From JBGSUZ01 sp963677505 (GTDB lineage: Bacteria > Bacillota > Clostridia > Peptostreptococcales > Acidaminobacteraceae), in NCBI GenBank assembly GCA_963677505.2, contig CAXXWB010000019.1, forward strand, positions 1 through 40,483: 40,483 nucleotides of DNA, written 5' to 3'. Below are positions 25,049 to 33,125 of the stretch, in pieces. The notes beneath the pieces are model-generated. The model was not told the DNA's origin and made no database searches. It saw only the letters and a list, made by a program, of their open reading frames with translations. Made by a program: the position numbers and the translations under genes. Position 1 is the stretch's first letter, and the number at the start of each line of letters is the position of its first letter.

Positions 25049-26101
25049 TTATAACATTTTGATTACCCAATCTCTATCCACACTACTAGACACAGCTTCC
25101 TCGTAGGTGATTTGATTGGTTCTATATAATTCTACTAAGTAAGCGTCCATGGAGAACATGCCTTCTTTTTTACTGGTTTGAATCGAATTGATAATTTGAT
25201 AGGTTTTATCCTCGCGAATATGATTGCGTATGGCTGGGTTGCAAATCATTATTTCCATGGCGGCCACTCGACCATTGCCATCAACCTTTCTCACCAATTG
25301 TTGTGAAATGACAGCTTGTAATACTGAAGACAGCTGAATTCTAACCTTCTGCTGCTGTTCTTTTGGAAATACGTCAATGATACGATCCACCGTGGCAACA
25401 GCACCCATGGTATGAAGGGTTGTAAGTACGAGATGACCTTTTTCAGCGGCGTTGATGGCTGCTGAAATAGTCTCCAAGTCTTTCATTTCATCTATCATAA
25501 CTACGTCTGGATCCTGTTTGAGAGCAGCTCTTAGGGCATTGGCATAGTTCTTAGTATCGATTCCTAATTCTCTTTGATTAACCATAGCCTTATCGTGCTT
25601 ATGTAAATATTCAATGGGGTCTTCAATTGTTAAGACATGAACTTCTTGCGTTTGATTAATATGATTAATCATTGCCGCTAGGGTAGTTGATTTTCCTGAG
25701 CCATTTGGACCTGTTACTAATATAAGACCTCTCTTCAAGCTAGCAATTTCCTTAAGAATGCTAGGAAGCTCTAATGAGTCAATCGTTGGCACTTCTAATG
25801 GTACGGCTCTTAGCGCTATGCCGATGGACCCGCGCTGCATGTAAATATCAATTCTGAATCTACAAAAATCTGGTATTGAATAAGAAAAATCAATTTCTCC
25901 TAATTTATCGAAAGTTTCAATTTGATGCTGAGACATGAGACTATATGCAAACTTTTGTGTTTCCTCAGGCGTTAGCACTCCTTCTTCAACAAGCTTTACC
26001 AAGGCACCGTCCATTCTAAGCACAGGCGGCATGCCTACTGTTAAATGTATGTCTGAAGCGCCTTTTTCAACGGACATTCTAAGTAAATCTTTTATTTCCA
26101 A
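25049..26101 (-). CDS. pilT: Type IV pilus retraction ATPase PilT
   Basis: PilT is the hexameric cytoplasmic ATPase that depolymerises type IV pili. The 350 residues hold an N-terminal PAS-like domain (GASDIHLTVGMPPVLRMDG), Walker A GPNGSGKSTT (131-140), Asp box TIEDPIEYLH (159-167), VNQRELG, Walker B DPDVVMIDEMKDLET (198-211) and His box GHLVLTTLHT (222-231). Two changes stand out: Asn replaces the usual Thr in Walker A, and IDEMKD replaces VGEMRD. The start is TTG, nine bases after AAGGGTG. No pilB, pilC or pilin gene is in the window. Confidence 0.92.
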   Translation of the reverse strand: MEIKDLLRMSVEKGASDIHLTVGMPPVLRMDGALVKLVEEGVLTPEETQKFAYSLMSQHQIETFDKLGEIDFSYSIPDFCRFRIDIYMQRGSIGIALRAVPLEVPTIDSLELPSILKEIASLKRGLILVTGPNGSGKSTTLAAMINHINQTQEVHVLTIEDPIEYLHKHDKAMVNQRELGIDTKNYANALRAALKQDPDVVMIDEMKDLETISAAINAAEKGHLVLTTLHTMGAVATVDRIIDVFPKEQQQKVRIQLSSVLQAVISQQLVRKVDGNGRVAAMEIMICNPAIRNHIREDKTYQIINSIQTSKKEGMFSMDAYLVELYRTNQITYEEAVSSSVDRDWVIKML

Positions 26102-26233
26102 CGTTTTATCACCCTTTCATTTAAAAGTACTGTTATCAAAAATAAAGAAAAGCTAATTATACACAATTAGCCAAATCAGTAAAAAGACAAAATAAAACCA
26201 TTTATAAATAAACATAGATTCCACACAGTCTGT

Positions 26234-26262
26234 ATAATATTATTTTAACTGTTCTATTGCAA
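26234..26262 (-). promoter_or_regulatory. Probable pilT promoter
   Basis: The -35 TTGCAA (26257-26262), a 17-bp spacer and the -10 TATTAT (26234-26239) lie on the minus strand. A second TATAAT nearer the gene (about 26157) lacks a good -35. The 320-base gap 26102-26421 holds only these divergent promoters as far as I can see. Confidence 0.45.
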
Positions 26263-26338
26263 GGTTTTCAAGTGCTAAAGTGGGATTTGTCTAATTTTTA
26301 GCAAATATTGAAATTTGAACGCTGATAAGCCATATTTG

Positions 26339-26347
26339 TGTTATAAT
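26339..26347 (+). promoter_or_regulatory. Extended -10 promoter of the plus-strand gene
   Basis: TGTTATAAT is a perfect extended -10 (TGn plus TATAAT), 74 bases upstream of the chosen start. There is no well-spaced -35, which extended -10 promoters can do without. Confidence 0.6.
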
Positions 26348-26421
26348 CTGTATGAATAGTATGACTAACTGTAAAATTAGTTTTATATACGAAATACTTA
26401 AATATGTTAGGAGCGGCATTT

Positions 26422-27672
26422 GTGATCAATATCAAACATTTGGCGCAGAAGTGTATTATTAACGCTTCTGTTCTTTATCAACTTAGAGAGCAAACAGCGG
26501 CGGATGTTCAAGATTCGCAAGCTTATTTTTTAGAAAAAGTCGACGACCTAATCAACGATCATCTTAGAGGCATGGACTTTAAAACACGACGTCTGGTCCG
26601 TCAAGAATTGATTAAAAACTATTTTAACGGCAATGACAGTTTTGAAATTACCTACTATGATGTGGCGAATATACTGATTTCCCTTGACTTGCCTGTGGTT
26701 CAAATTATAAATAATTTCCAAAACTGGATTTTGATGAGCACAGAGTACAGTTTGTCAAGTTCAGAGATTGCCAAATTATGTCTTGAAGAAGCCAATGAAA
26801 AAACGATAGAATTTCAAATAGCTTATGAAGATAGCCTTCCCTTAGTAACGTTTGAAACCCCTTTGGAAAATGAAGTGCTCAAAGAAGCCGAAGTGGAGAA
26901 TCTTATAGATTATGAGAATGAACTCTATCCTGAAGATTTTGGTGAAGTCTTAGACGAAGTTGACTTTGTCCTCACTTCAACTAGCGACTCTGACGAAACG
27001 ATAAGACGTGTAAAATTTAAATACAATTATAAGAGAATATTCATCTACGTATGTGGGGCTGTTTTATTAGGTTCATTTGCCTTTATTTACAGCAAAACCA
27101 TATTGTCTAAAAATGATATTGGCTTTGCTGACGCTTCTTCCCTCACTAACGTCGAGTCTTATCGACCAGCTAACATGAAGTTGATTGTTCGTGTAATAGC
27201 CGCAAGAAATTCGTCTGGTTTCCCCTCGTTTCTAGGATTTTCACCAATTAATAAGGAACGTATGCAAGGCTATTTGAAACGAAAAAATTCATTATTGGCC
27301 AATGAACCTTATTTTTCTGCTATCATGCACAGTGCTGCTGTAGCAGATGTTAATCCAGTGTTGATGTTTGCTATTGCTGGTCAAGAGCAAGGCTTTGTCA
27401 GACGTGGGTCTGAAAATGCAGCACTTATTATCAACAATCCTTTCAACGTTTTTAGCAGTTGGATTGAGTATAACACCAATATTAATGATTCCTCACAAAT
27501 CGCTGCCGAAACAATAAAAAATATTCTTTCAGACCGCGAAAAGGGTGAAAATCCTTTCCAATGGCTTAATAAAACCTATGCCGAAGACCCTAAGTGGTGG
27601 ATTGGTGTAGAACGAATCTTCCTAGAAATTGAAGAATATTTGGGTCCTTATGATATGGAGATTATTCAATAA
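26422..27672 (+). CDS. Bitopic membrane protein with lysozyme/glucosaminidase-like outer domain
   Basis: This is the only plus-strand gene. The start is taken as GTG at 26422, eight bases after AGGAG (416 residues). Residues 1-145 form a helical, presumably cytoplasmic domain with no known family; 145-195 is an acidic linker; 206-224 is a single membrane helix. Residues 286-408 look like a GH73/lysozyme-type domain: YFSAIMHSAAVADVNPVLMFAIAGQEQGF with candidate catalytic Glu322, INNPFNVFSSW, and the terminal TYAEDPKWWIGVERIFLEIE, similar to YAPDPxW ends of glucosaminidases. Orientation (outer C-domain) is inferred from positive charges before the helix. It diverges from pilT, so a peptidoglycan-opening role for pili is possible but unproven. 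Confidence 0.6.
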   Translation: MINIKHLAQKCIINASVLYQLREQTAADVQDSQAYFLEKVDDLINDHLRGMDFKTRRLVRQELIKNYFNGNDSFEITYYDVANILISLDLPVVQIINNFQNWILMSTEYSLSSSEIAKLCLEEANEKTIEFQIAYEDSLPLVTFETPLENEVLKEAEVENLIDYENELYPEDFGEVLDEVDFVLTSTSDSDETIRRVKFKYNYKRIFIYVCGAVLLGSFAFIYSKTILSKNDIGFADASSLTNVESYRPANMKLIVRVIAARNSSGFPSFLGFSPINKERMQGYLKRKNSLLANEPYFSAIMHSAAVADVNPVLMFAIAGQEQGFVRRGSENAALIINNPFNVFSSWIEYNTNINDSSQIAAETIKNILSDREKGENPFQWLNKTYAEDPKWWIGVERIFLEIEEYLGPYDMEIIQ

Positions 27673-27721
27673 ATATTTAAAGCTTTTATAAAACAGTTTT
27701 TATAGAATCTTTTTTATCTAA

Positions 27722-27754
27722 AACAAAAAAGCGCATATGCGCTTTTTTTGTTTT
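27722..27754. terminator. Bidirectional terminator between convergent genes
   Basis: GCGCAT/ATGCGC, flanked by A-run and T-run on both sides (AAAACAAAAAA and TTTTTTTGTTTT), sits between the plus-strand membrane gene and minus-strand udk and can stop both. Confidence 0.88.
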
Positions 27755-27783
27755 CACTTAATTTAATTATAATCCTACTTCAA

Positions 27784-28425
27784 TTAGTTTGAATACTTGT
27801 CGCTTACAATTGTTCTGACTTTTGCCACCATAATATCTATAGCAACTTTATTGTATCCACCTTCTGGAATAATCAAGTCTGCAAATTTCTTAGTCGGCTC
27901 AATAAACTGTTCGTGGGCTGGCTTAACCGTATTTAAATATTGGTTAATCACCGAGTCTAGAGTTCTTCCTCTTTCTTGAATATCCCTAACAATTCTTCTG
28001 ATAATTCTCACGTCTGCATCGGTATCTACAAATATTTTGATATCCATGAGATCTCTGAGGCGTTTTTCTTCAAGAATCATAATGCCTTCAAGAATGATAA
28101 TGTCTTTAGGTTCAATATGTGTGGTAAAAGTTTCTCTTGTATGATTGGAGAAATTATAATTTGGTTTCTCAATGGCCGCACCTTTTAGAAGCGTTGCCAT
28201 ATGCTCAACCAAAAGATTTGTATCAAAAGCTAGAGGATGGTCATAATTTGTTTTTACTCTCTCTTCGAATGAAAGTTCAGTCTGATCTCTGTAATAAGCA
28301 TCTTGTTCAATGATTGAGATATTCTTTTCTGGGAGAGATTCAAAAATTGCCTTAGCTACTGTGCTTTTTCCTGAGCCAGTACCTCCACAAATGCCGATTA
28401 GAATAGGTCTACTCAAATAAATCAT
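27784..28425 (-). CDS. udk: Uridine (cytidine) kinase
   Basis: Udk phosphorylates uridine and cytidine to UMP and CMP. The 213-residue P-loop kinase shows GICGGTGSGKST (residues 11-22), EQDAYYRDQTELSFEERVKTNYDHPLAFD, PKDIIILEGIMILEEKRLRDLMDIKIFVDTDADVR and RRIVRDIQERGRT, the family's core. The ATG at 28425 overlaps the end of the U32 gene by 17 bases and has a purine-rich leader; the TTG four codons later is an alternative start. In Bacillus udk also ends the mltG-trmR-U32 cluster, where a second U32 gene (yrrN) is present; only one is here. Confidence 0.95.
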   Translation of the reverse strand: MIYLSRPILIGICGGTGSGKSTVAKAIFESLPEKNISIIEQDAYYRDQTELSFEERVKTNYDHPLAFDTNLLVEHMATLLKGAAIEKPNYNFSNHTRETFTTHIEPKDIIILEGIMILEEKRLRDLMDIKIFVDTDADVRIIRRIVRDIQERGRTLDSVINQYLNTVKPAHEQFIEPTKKFADLIIPEGGYNKVAIDIMVAKVRTIVSDKYSN

Positions 28426-29650
28426 CCTCTCTCTCTCGTCTTAAAATATAAAATTCATTTACTGGCTCATCCATTCGAATGTAAATAAGCTGTTGTGCAT
28501 GGGGTGCAGTTTCAATAGGTTTGCCGTCTTTATCGAACATTTCAGTGATTGTCAGTTTATGACTATAGTAGTTTGGACCCATTACCTCAAGGACATCACC
28601 AAGCACCATACGATTGCGCTGCTCTACAAGGGCCAGTCTTGTTTCTGCGTCATATGACTTAACAACCCCAGTAAAATCATAACCGCGGACATAAGAACTG
28701 CTTGTGTAGTGCTGATCTTTTTCCGTTGGACGGTTATAATAGAACCCTGTTGTAAAATCTCTATGGCTGGCTTTTTTAATTTCTTTTAGCCATTCCTGTT
28801 TAAATTCATAGTGTTCAGGGTCACGATAAAAACTGTCTATAGCTTCTCGGTAGACTCTGACAATATTAGCAACATAGTAAATACTTTTATTTCTGCCTTC
28901 AATTTTTAAAGAATCGAGTCCTGACTTAATTAACTCAGGTATAAATTCAATCATGCAAAGGTCTTTAGAATTGAAGAAGAAGGTGCCTTCTTCTGTTTCT
29001 ACCACAGGATAATACTCATTAGGTCTTTTTTCTTCTACCAAATAGTAATTCCAGCGGCAAGACTGAGCACAGTCCCCTTTATTTGCATCTCTGCCTGTCA
29101 TATAGTTGCTTAAAAGACATCTACCTGAATAAGATATACACATTGCGCCATGCATAAAAGCTTCAAATTCACAGCCTTCTGGGGCTTTAGACACAATTTC
29201 TGCAATTTCCTCAAAAGACATTTCCCTCGCTAGAATGACTCGCTTTACACCATTTTGATGCCAAAATTGAGCACTCATATAATTGGTGTTATTGGCTTGC
29301 GTACTCAAATGGATTTCCATATTTGGAAGATGTTCTTTTACAAACAATAGCGTTCCTGGATCTGACAAAATCACTGCATCCACATTGATTTCTCGAATAT
29401 CTTTCAAGTAATTTTCCAGTAAGTGCAAATCTCTATTGTGAGGAATAATATTTAAAACCAAGTATACTTTTTTCCCGCGAGTATGAGCAAATTCAACGCC
29501 CTGCTTCATTTCTTCAAAAGAAAAGTTTTTAGCACTGGCACGCAGCCCAAAAATTTCACCGCCAATATACACCGCATCTGCGCCGTATTCTATGGCAAAC
29601 TTTAACTTATCTAGGTCTCCTGCAGGAGCCAGCAACTCAATTTGTTTCAT
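28409..29650 (-). CDS. U32 family protein, TrhP/YrrO-like tRNA hydroxylation factor
   Basis: The 'peptidase U32' group includes TrhP (YegQ, YrrN/YrrO), needed for 5-hydroxyuridine at tRNA position 34, and RlhA for 23S rRNA. The 413-residue protein starts MKQIELLAPAGDLDKLKFAIEYGADAVYIGG. It has the U32 signature EFEAFMHGAMCISYSGRCLLSNY and Fe-S-type cysteines in GDCAQSCRWNY plus a later DLCMIEF. The start at 29650 follows GGAGGGAAAG. Co-location with trmR, which methylates the same hydroxyuridine, makes the tRNA role likely: the two steps would yield mo5U34. Overlaps trmR by 14 bases. Confidence 0.88.
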   Translation of the reverse strand: MKQIELLAPAGDLDKLKFAIEYGADAVYIGGEIFGLRASAKNFSFEEMKQGVEFAHTRGKKVYLVLNIIPHNRDLHLLENYLKDIREINVDAVILSDPGTLLFVKEHLPNMEIHLSTQANNTNYMSAQFWHQNGVKRVILAREMSFEEIAEIVSKAPEGCEFEAFMHGAMCISYSGRCLLSNYMTGRDANKGDCAQSCRWNYYLVEEKRPNEYYPVVETEEGTFFFNSKDLCMIEFIPELIKSGLDSLKIEGRNKSIYYVANIVRVYREAIDSFYRDPEHYEFKQEWLKEIKKASHRDFTTGFYYNRPTEKDQHYTSSSYVRGYDFTGVVKSYDAETRLALVEQRNRMVLGDVLEVMGPNYYSHKLTITEMFDKDGKPIETAPHAQQLIYIRMDEPVNEFYILRREREDDLFE

Positions 29651-30311
29651 CTTTCCCTCCAATATTGTAGCTGAGTGCAACGCCATCTCCAATTGGAACA
29701 ATTGAAGTATGAAGGGATTCGATGGCTGTAAGTGCCACTAAAAAGTTCTTCATTCGCTTGACGATGGTCTTTTTCCTTTTCTCAACCCATTCAGGATTAG
29801 CAATCATGCCTTTGTACAAAATATTGTCTGATATGATCAGACCTCCCAAATTGAGTTTAGATAAACTCAGCTCTAAAAACTCCAAGTAATGCCCTTTTGA
29901 AGCATCAATGAAAATAATATCAAATTTCCCTTTTATTTCAGGAAGTACTTCTAGTGCATCTCCTAATCGAAAATCAAATTGAACATTTGTATCATATTTT
30001 TTTACATTTTCTTTAGCCATTTGGTGCATATCTTCTCTAATTTCTACAGAGACTATCTCACCTTTTACCATTGCCTCTGCCATAATTGAAGCAGAATAAC
30101 CAATTGCAGTTCCAATTTCTAGAACGCGAGCAGGTTTATGCAAGTGAATTAGCGTTTGTATTAGCTGTGCGACTTCTGGCTGTATAATTGGAACATGATG
30201 TTCCTCAGCATAAGCTTCTAAGTCTTGAAAATACAAACTTCTTTTGGGCATTAATCCTCTAATATAAGAAACTACCTCATTATATACTATACGGTTATTT
30301 TCTTCTGTCAA
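29637..30311 (-). CDS. trmR: tRNA 5-hydroxyuridine methyltransferase, TrmR/YrrM-like
   Basis: TrmR transfers methyl from SAM to ho5U34 to make mo5U34 in Gram-positive tRNAs. The 224-residue class I O-methyltransferase shows the SAM motif ARVLEIGTAIGYSASIMAEAM, acidic VSVEIREDM, GDALEVLPEIKGKFDIIFIDASKGHY (metal and catalytic Asp/Lys) and LIISDNILYKG with the metal Asp/Asn. The start is set at TTG 30311, after AAGGGAGT; the ATG at 30353 would overlap the end of mltG and add unrelated residues. The gene order mltG-trmR-U32-udk is as in Bacillus, which supports TrmR over a catechol O-methyltransferase. Confidence 0.88.
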   Translation of the reverse strand: MTEENNRIVYNEVVSYIRGLMPKRSLYFQDLEAYAEEHHVPIIQPEVAQLIQTLIHLHKPARVLEIGTAIGYSASIMAEAMVKGEIVSVEIREDMHQMAKENVKKYDTNVQFDFRLGDALEVLPEIKGKFDIIFIDASKGHYLEFLELSLSKLNLGGLIISDNILYKGMIANPEWVEKRKKTIVKRMKNFLVALTAIESLHTSIVPIGDGVALSYNIGGKDETN

Positions 30312-30324
30312 GTGAATGACTCCC

Positions 30325-31335
30325 TTACTTTTTACTTTTCTTAATGGCGGCATTATGTTCTTCTAAGGTTCTAGAAAAATAATGAGAACCATCGCCATTG
30401 TTGGTAGTTACAAAGAACAAATAATCTGTATCTGCAGGATAAAGAGCGGCTTCAATCGATGCTTTACCAGGAGATGCAATAGGTGCAGGTGGCAGTCCAT
30501 CATTTTGATAAGTATTGTATGGCGATTCAATTTTAGTATCTTTAATAGAAAGTACTTCTTTTCGCTCACCTAAAATATACTGTACCGTTGCGCATGACTG
30601 AAGTCTCATAGGCTTGTCCAAGCGATTATGGAAAACACTAGAAACGATTGGGCGCTCTTCAGCTACTCTTGCTTCTCTCTCAATGATAGATGCAAGGGTT
30701 ATAACCTCTTCTACACTCATGTTTAAACTTTTGGCCTGCTCATAGAATTTTTGATCAAAAGCCTTATTGAAGGCATTTAGCATTTCATTAATAATTTCAT
30801 GCTCCGTAATGCCCTTTTTAAATTGATATGTTGCGGGGAACAAGTAACCTTCTAAGCGACTACTACGATCAATGCCTTGAATAAAGGGATAATCAAATGT
30901 CCCATTGATCAGCTCATTTTCAAAAGTTGCAGGATCAATTAATCCCGCCTCTACTAACCTATCAATGATTTGTCTGACTTCGTATCCTTCAGGGATAACC
31001 ACTTTCACACGTTCAACATAGGTTGCACCATCTGCAATCAGCTTGACAATTTCTTCAACAGTCATTGACGGGCTCAGTTGATACTTGCCAGCCTGTAACT
31101 CACTGGCAACATCTAATTCCTTTACTTTGCTCACAAAAGCATCACCACTTTTGATAATCCCAGCTTCTTCTAATTTAGCTGCAATGGTTTTTGTTGTACT
31201 ACCAGAAGCAATTTCTACAACCTCTAGTTCTTTATTATTGGGATCCTTCGCTTGAAAATCATCTTTTGAAACACCACAAGCTGTAAAAAGTAATGTAACG
31301 CTTAATGTTAAGGTCAACCAGATTGTCTTTTTCAT
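30325..31335 (-). CDS. mltG: Endolytic murein transglycosylase MltG, predicted lipoprotein
   Basis: MltG cuts nascent glycan strands near the membrane and sets their length. The 336 residues have a LysM-like region (about 40-105; VVEIASGSTTKTIAAKLEEAGII) and the YceG domain with VVIPEGYEVRQI, LEGYLFPATYQF and ITLASIIEREA, whose Glu219 matches the catalytic Glu of E. coli MltG. The DGLPPAPIASPG motif and Asn/Tyr-rich end are typical. The start at 31335 follows GAGGTG and gives a signal MKKTIWLTLTLSVTLLFTAC with a probable lipobox Cys20. Most MltG proteins instead keep an N-terminal transmembrane anchor. Confidence 0.93.
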   Translation of the reverse strand: MKKTIWLTLTLSVTLLFTACGVSKDDFQAKDPNNKELEVVEIASGSTTKTIAAKLEEAGIIKSGDAFVSKVKELDVASELQAGKYQLSPSMTVEEIVKLIADGATYVERVKVVIPEGYEVRQIIDRLVEAGLIDPATFENELINGTFDYPFIQGIDRSSRLEGYLFPATYQFKKGITEHEIINEMLNAFNKAFDQKFYEQAKSLNMSVEEVITLASIIEREARVAEERPIVSSVFHNRLDKPMRLQSCATVQYILGERKEVLSIKDTKIESPYNTYQNDGLPPAPIASPGKASIEAALYPADTDYLFFVTTNNGDGSHYFSRTLEEHNAAIKKSKK

Positions 31336-31354
31336 AAGCACCTCTAAACGCACG

Positions 31355-31380
31355 GATAAACTCAGTTTCCTGAGTTTATC
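31355..31380 (-). other. Intercistronic hairpin with GAAA tetraloop, no U-tract
   Basis: Perfect 11-bp arms GATAAACTCAG/CTGAGTTTATC close a GAAA loop on the minus strand, 19 bases after the RNase J stop and 19 before the mltG ATG. No T-run follows. The apex AG-GAAA-CT is the same as in the hairpin after efp. Confidence 0.65.
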
Positions 31381-31399
31381 TGATGAATGTTGTAATTGG

Positions 31400-33067
31400 C
31401 TATACTTCAATGATGATTGGCAAAATCATTGGACTTCTCTTCGTGCTAACATATAAATGTTCCTTTAGTCCATCACGAATGGAAGACTTGAGTCCTGACC
31501 AATCTCTAACGTTATTGGCTAAACATCTCTTGAGAATCTCATTAATTTTGTCTCTAGCACCATTCATTAATTCTTCAGATTCTCTCACATAGACAAAACC
31601 TCTTGAAATAATATCTGGACCGCTGACAACTTGTCCTGACTCTTTATTGAGTGCAATAACCACTACCATCAAACCATCTTCAGCCAAATGCTTTCTATCT
31701 CTGAGGACAATATTGCCAACATCGCCAATACCGAGTCCATCAATCAAAACATTTCCGCTTGGAACTGGCTTGAGTAACTTTCCGCCAGATGGATGTAAGT
31801 CGAGAACGTCACCTATTTTCATAATAAATATATTACTTTTTGGTAGGCCTAATTCTTCTGCAAGCTCTGCATGTTTTCTCAAATGGCTGTATTCACCATG
31901 GAGTGGAATGAAGAAGCTTGGCTTTGTAAGGGCGTGCATAAGTTTAAGCTCTTCCTGACAAGCATGTCCTGAAACGTGAACGTCTGCAAGATCATCGTAA
32001 ATAACATCAGCACCCTTTTCGTAAAGGAGATTGATGATTCTGGTAACGCTCTTTTCATTGCCTGGTATTGGTGTTGAAGAAAAGACAACCATATCACCTA
32101 AACGAATGGCAACGTTTTTATGTTCGCCGCTTGCCATTCTTGAAAGACCTGACATTGGTTCACCTTGGCTACCCGTAGTGACCACAACAATTTCATTGTC
32201 AGGATAACGGTCTAAATCACGAATATCAATGATTGAATCTTCGTTAAGTTTCAAATAACCTAAGTTCTTAGCCACCTCAGACACATTGATCATAGAACGG
32301 CCAACAAAAGCAACCTTACGGTTGTTCAGTTCTGCAGCGTTGATGATTTGCTGAACACGGTGAATATTAGATGCAAAAGCTGCAACTATAATTCTGCCTT
32401 GGGCGTGATGGAATAATTCATCGAAGGTTTGCCCTACTGAACTTTCCGACATGGTATACCCTTTTCTCTCAACATTTGTACTGTCTGCGAGAAGAGCTAA
32501 AATACCTTCATTGCCTAGTTCTGCAAATCTGTTCAAATCTATTCTTTGACCGTCAATTGGGGAATAGTCTACTTTAAAGTCACCTGTGTGAATTACCTTG
32601 CCTACAGGTGTAGTGATGCATAAGCTGACTGCATCAGGAATACTGTGTCCAACTGCAATAAACTCAATTTCGAATGCGCCAAGTTTAATCGTTTGACCAG
32701 CCTTAACCACGTTAAATTGTACCGCACCAACATTTTTGTGCTCTTTGAGTTTGTGTTCAATGAGTCCTAAAGTCAAACGAGTGCCATATAACGGCATCTT
32801 TAACTGACTAAGTACATAAGGGGTTGCCCCTATGTGGTCTTCGTGACCATGTGTGTAGATAATACCTTTAACTTTATCTGCATTTTTCTTTAAAAATGTT
32901 ATATCCGGAATGACCACGTCAATACCGAGCATTTCATCTTCTGGGAAAGTCATACCGCAATCGACAACGATCATTTCGTCCTCGTATTGGTATACTGTCA
33001 TGTTTTTACCGATTTCATTTAATCCACCTAATGGGATAATTTTTAAACCAGATACTTTCTTTGTCAT
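31400..33067 (-). CDS. rnj: Ribonuclease J
   Basis: RNase J is a 5'-3' exo- and endoribonuclease central to mRNA turnover and rRNA maturation. The 555-residue beta-CASP metallo-beta-lactamase shows VVDCGMTFPEDEMLGID, the metal motif IIYTHGHEDHIGATPY, VIHTGDFKVDY, ALLADSTNVERKGYT, beta-CASP VVVTTGSQGEPMSGLSRMASG and the motif-C HVSGHACQEEL, with PLHGEYSHLRKH near the C-terminal domain. Length fits J1/J2; I cannot tell which paralogue. It stands between fur and mltG; the fur terminator precedes it. Confidence 0.96.
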   Translation of the reverse strand: MTKKVSGLKIIPLGGLNEIGKNMTVYQYEDEMIVVDCGMTFPEDEMLGIDVVIPDITFLKKNADKVKGIIYTHGHEDHIGATPYVLSQLKMPLYGTRLTLGLIEHKLKEHKNVGAVQFNVVKAGQTIKLGAFEIEFIAVGHSIPDAVSLCITTPVGKVIHTGDFKVDYSPIDGQRIDLNRFAELGNEGILALLADSTNVERKGYTMSESSVGQTFDELFHHAQGRIIVAAFASNIHRVQQIINAAELNNRKVAFVGRSMINVSEVAKNLGYLKLNEDSIIDIRDLDRYPDNEIVVVTTGSQGEPMSGLSRMASGEHKNVAIRLGDMVVFSSTPIPGNEKSVTRIINLLYEKGADVIYDDLADVHVSGHACQEELKLMHALTKPSFFIPLHGEYSHLRKHAELAEELGLPKSNIFIMKIGDVLDLHPSGGKLLKPVPSGNVLIDGLGIGDVGNIVLRDRKHLAEDGLMVVVIALNKESGQVVSGPDIISRGFVYVRESEELMNGARDKINEILKRCLANNVRDWSGLKSSIRDGLKEHLYVSTKRSPMILPIIIEV

Positions 33068-33089
33068 TGTTTCACCACCTTATTTAATC

Positions 33090-33125
33090 AAAAATTGAAC
33101 CTTGCAATACGAAGATTACAAGGTT
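33090..33125 (-). terminator. Terminator overlapping the end of fur
   Basis: The stem AACCTTGTAAT/ATTGCAAGGTT (11 bp, one U-G pair) with loop CUUCGU is followed by CAATTTTTG on the minus strand. The upstream arm contains the fur stop codon. Confidence 0.75.
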
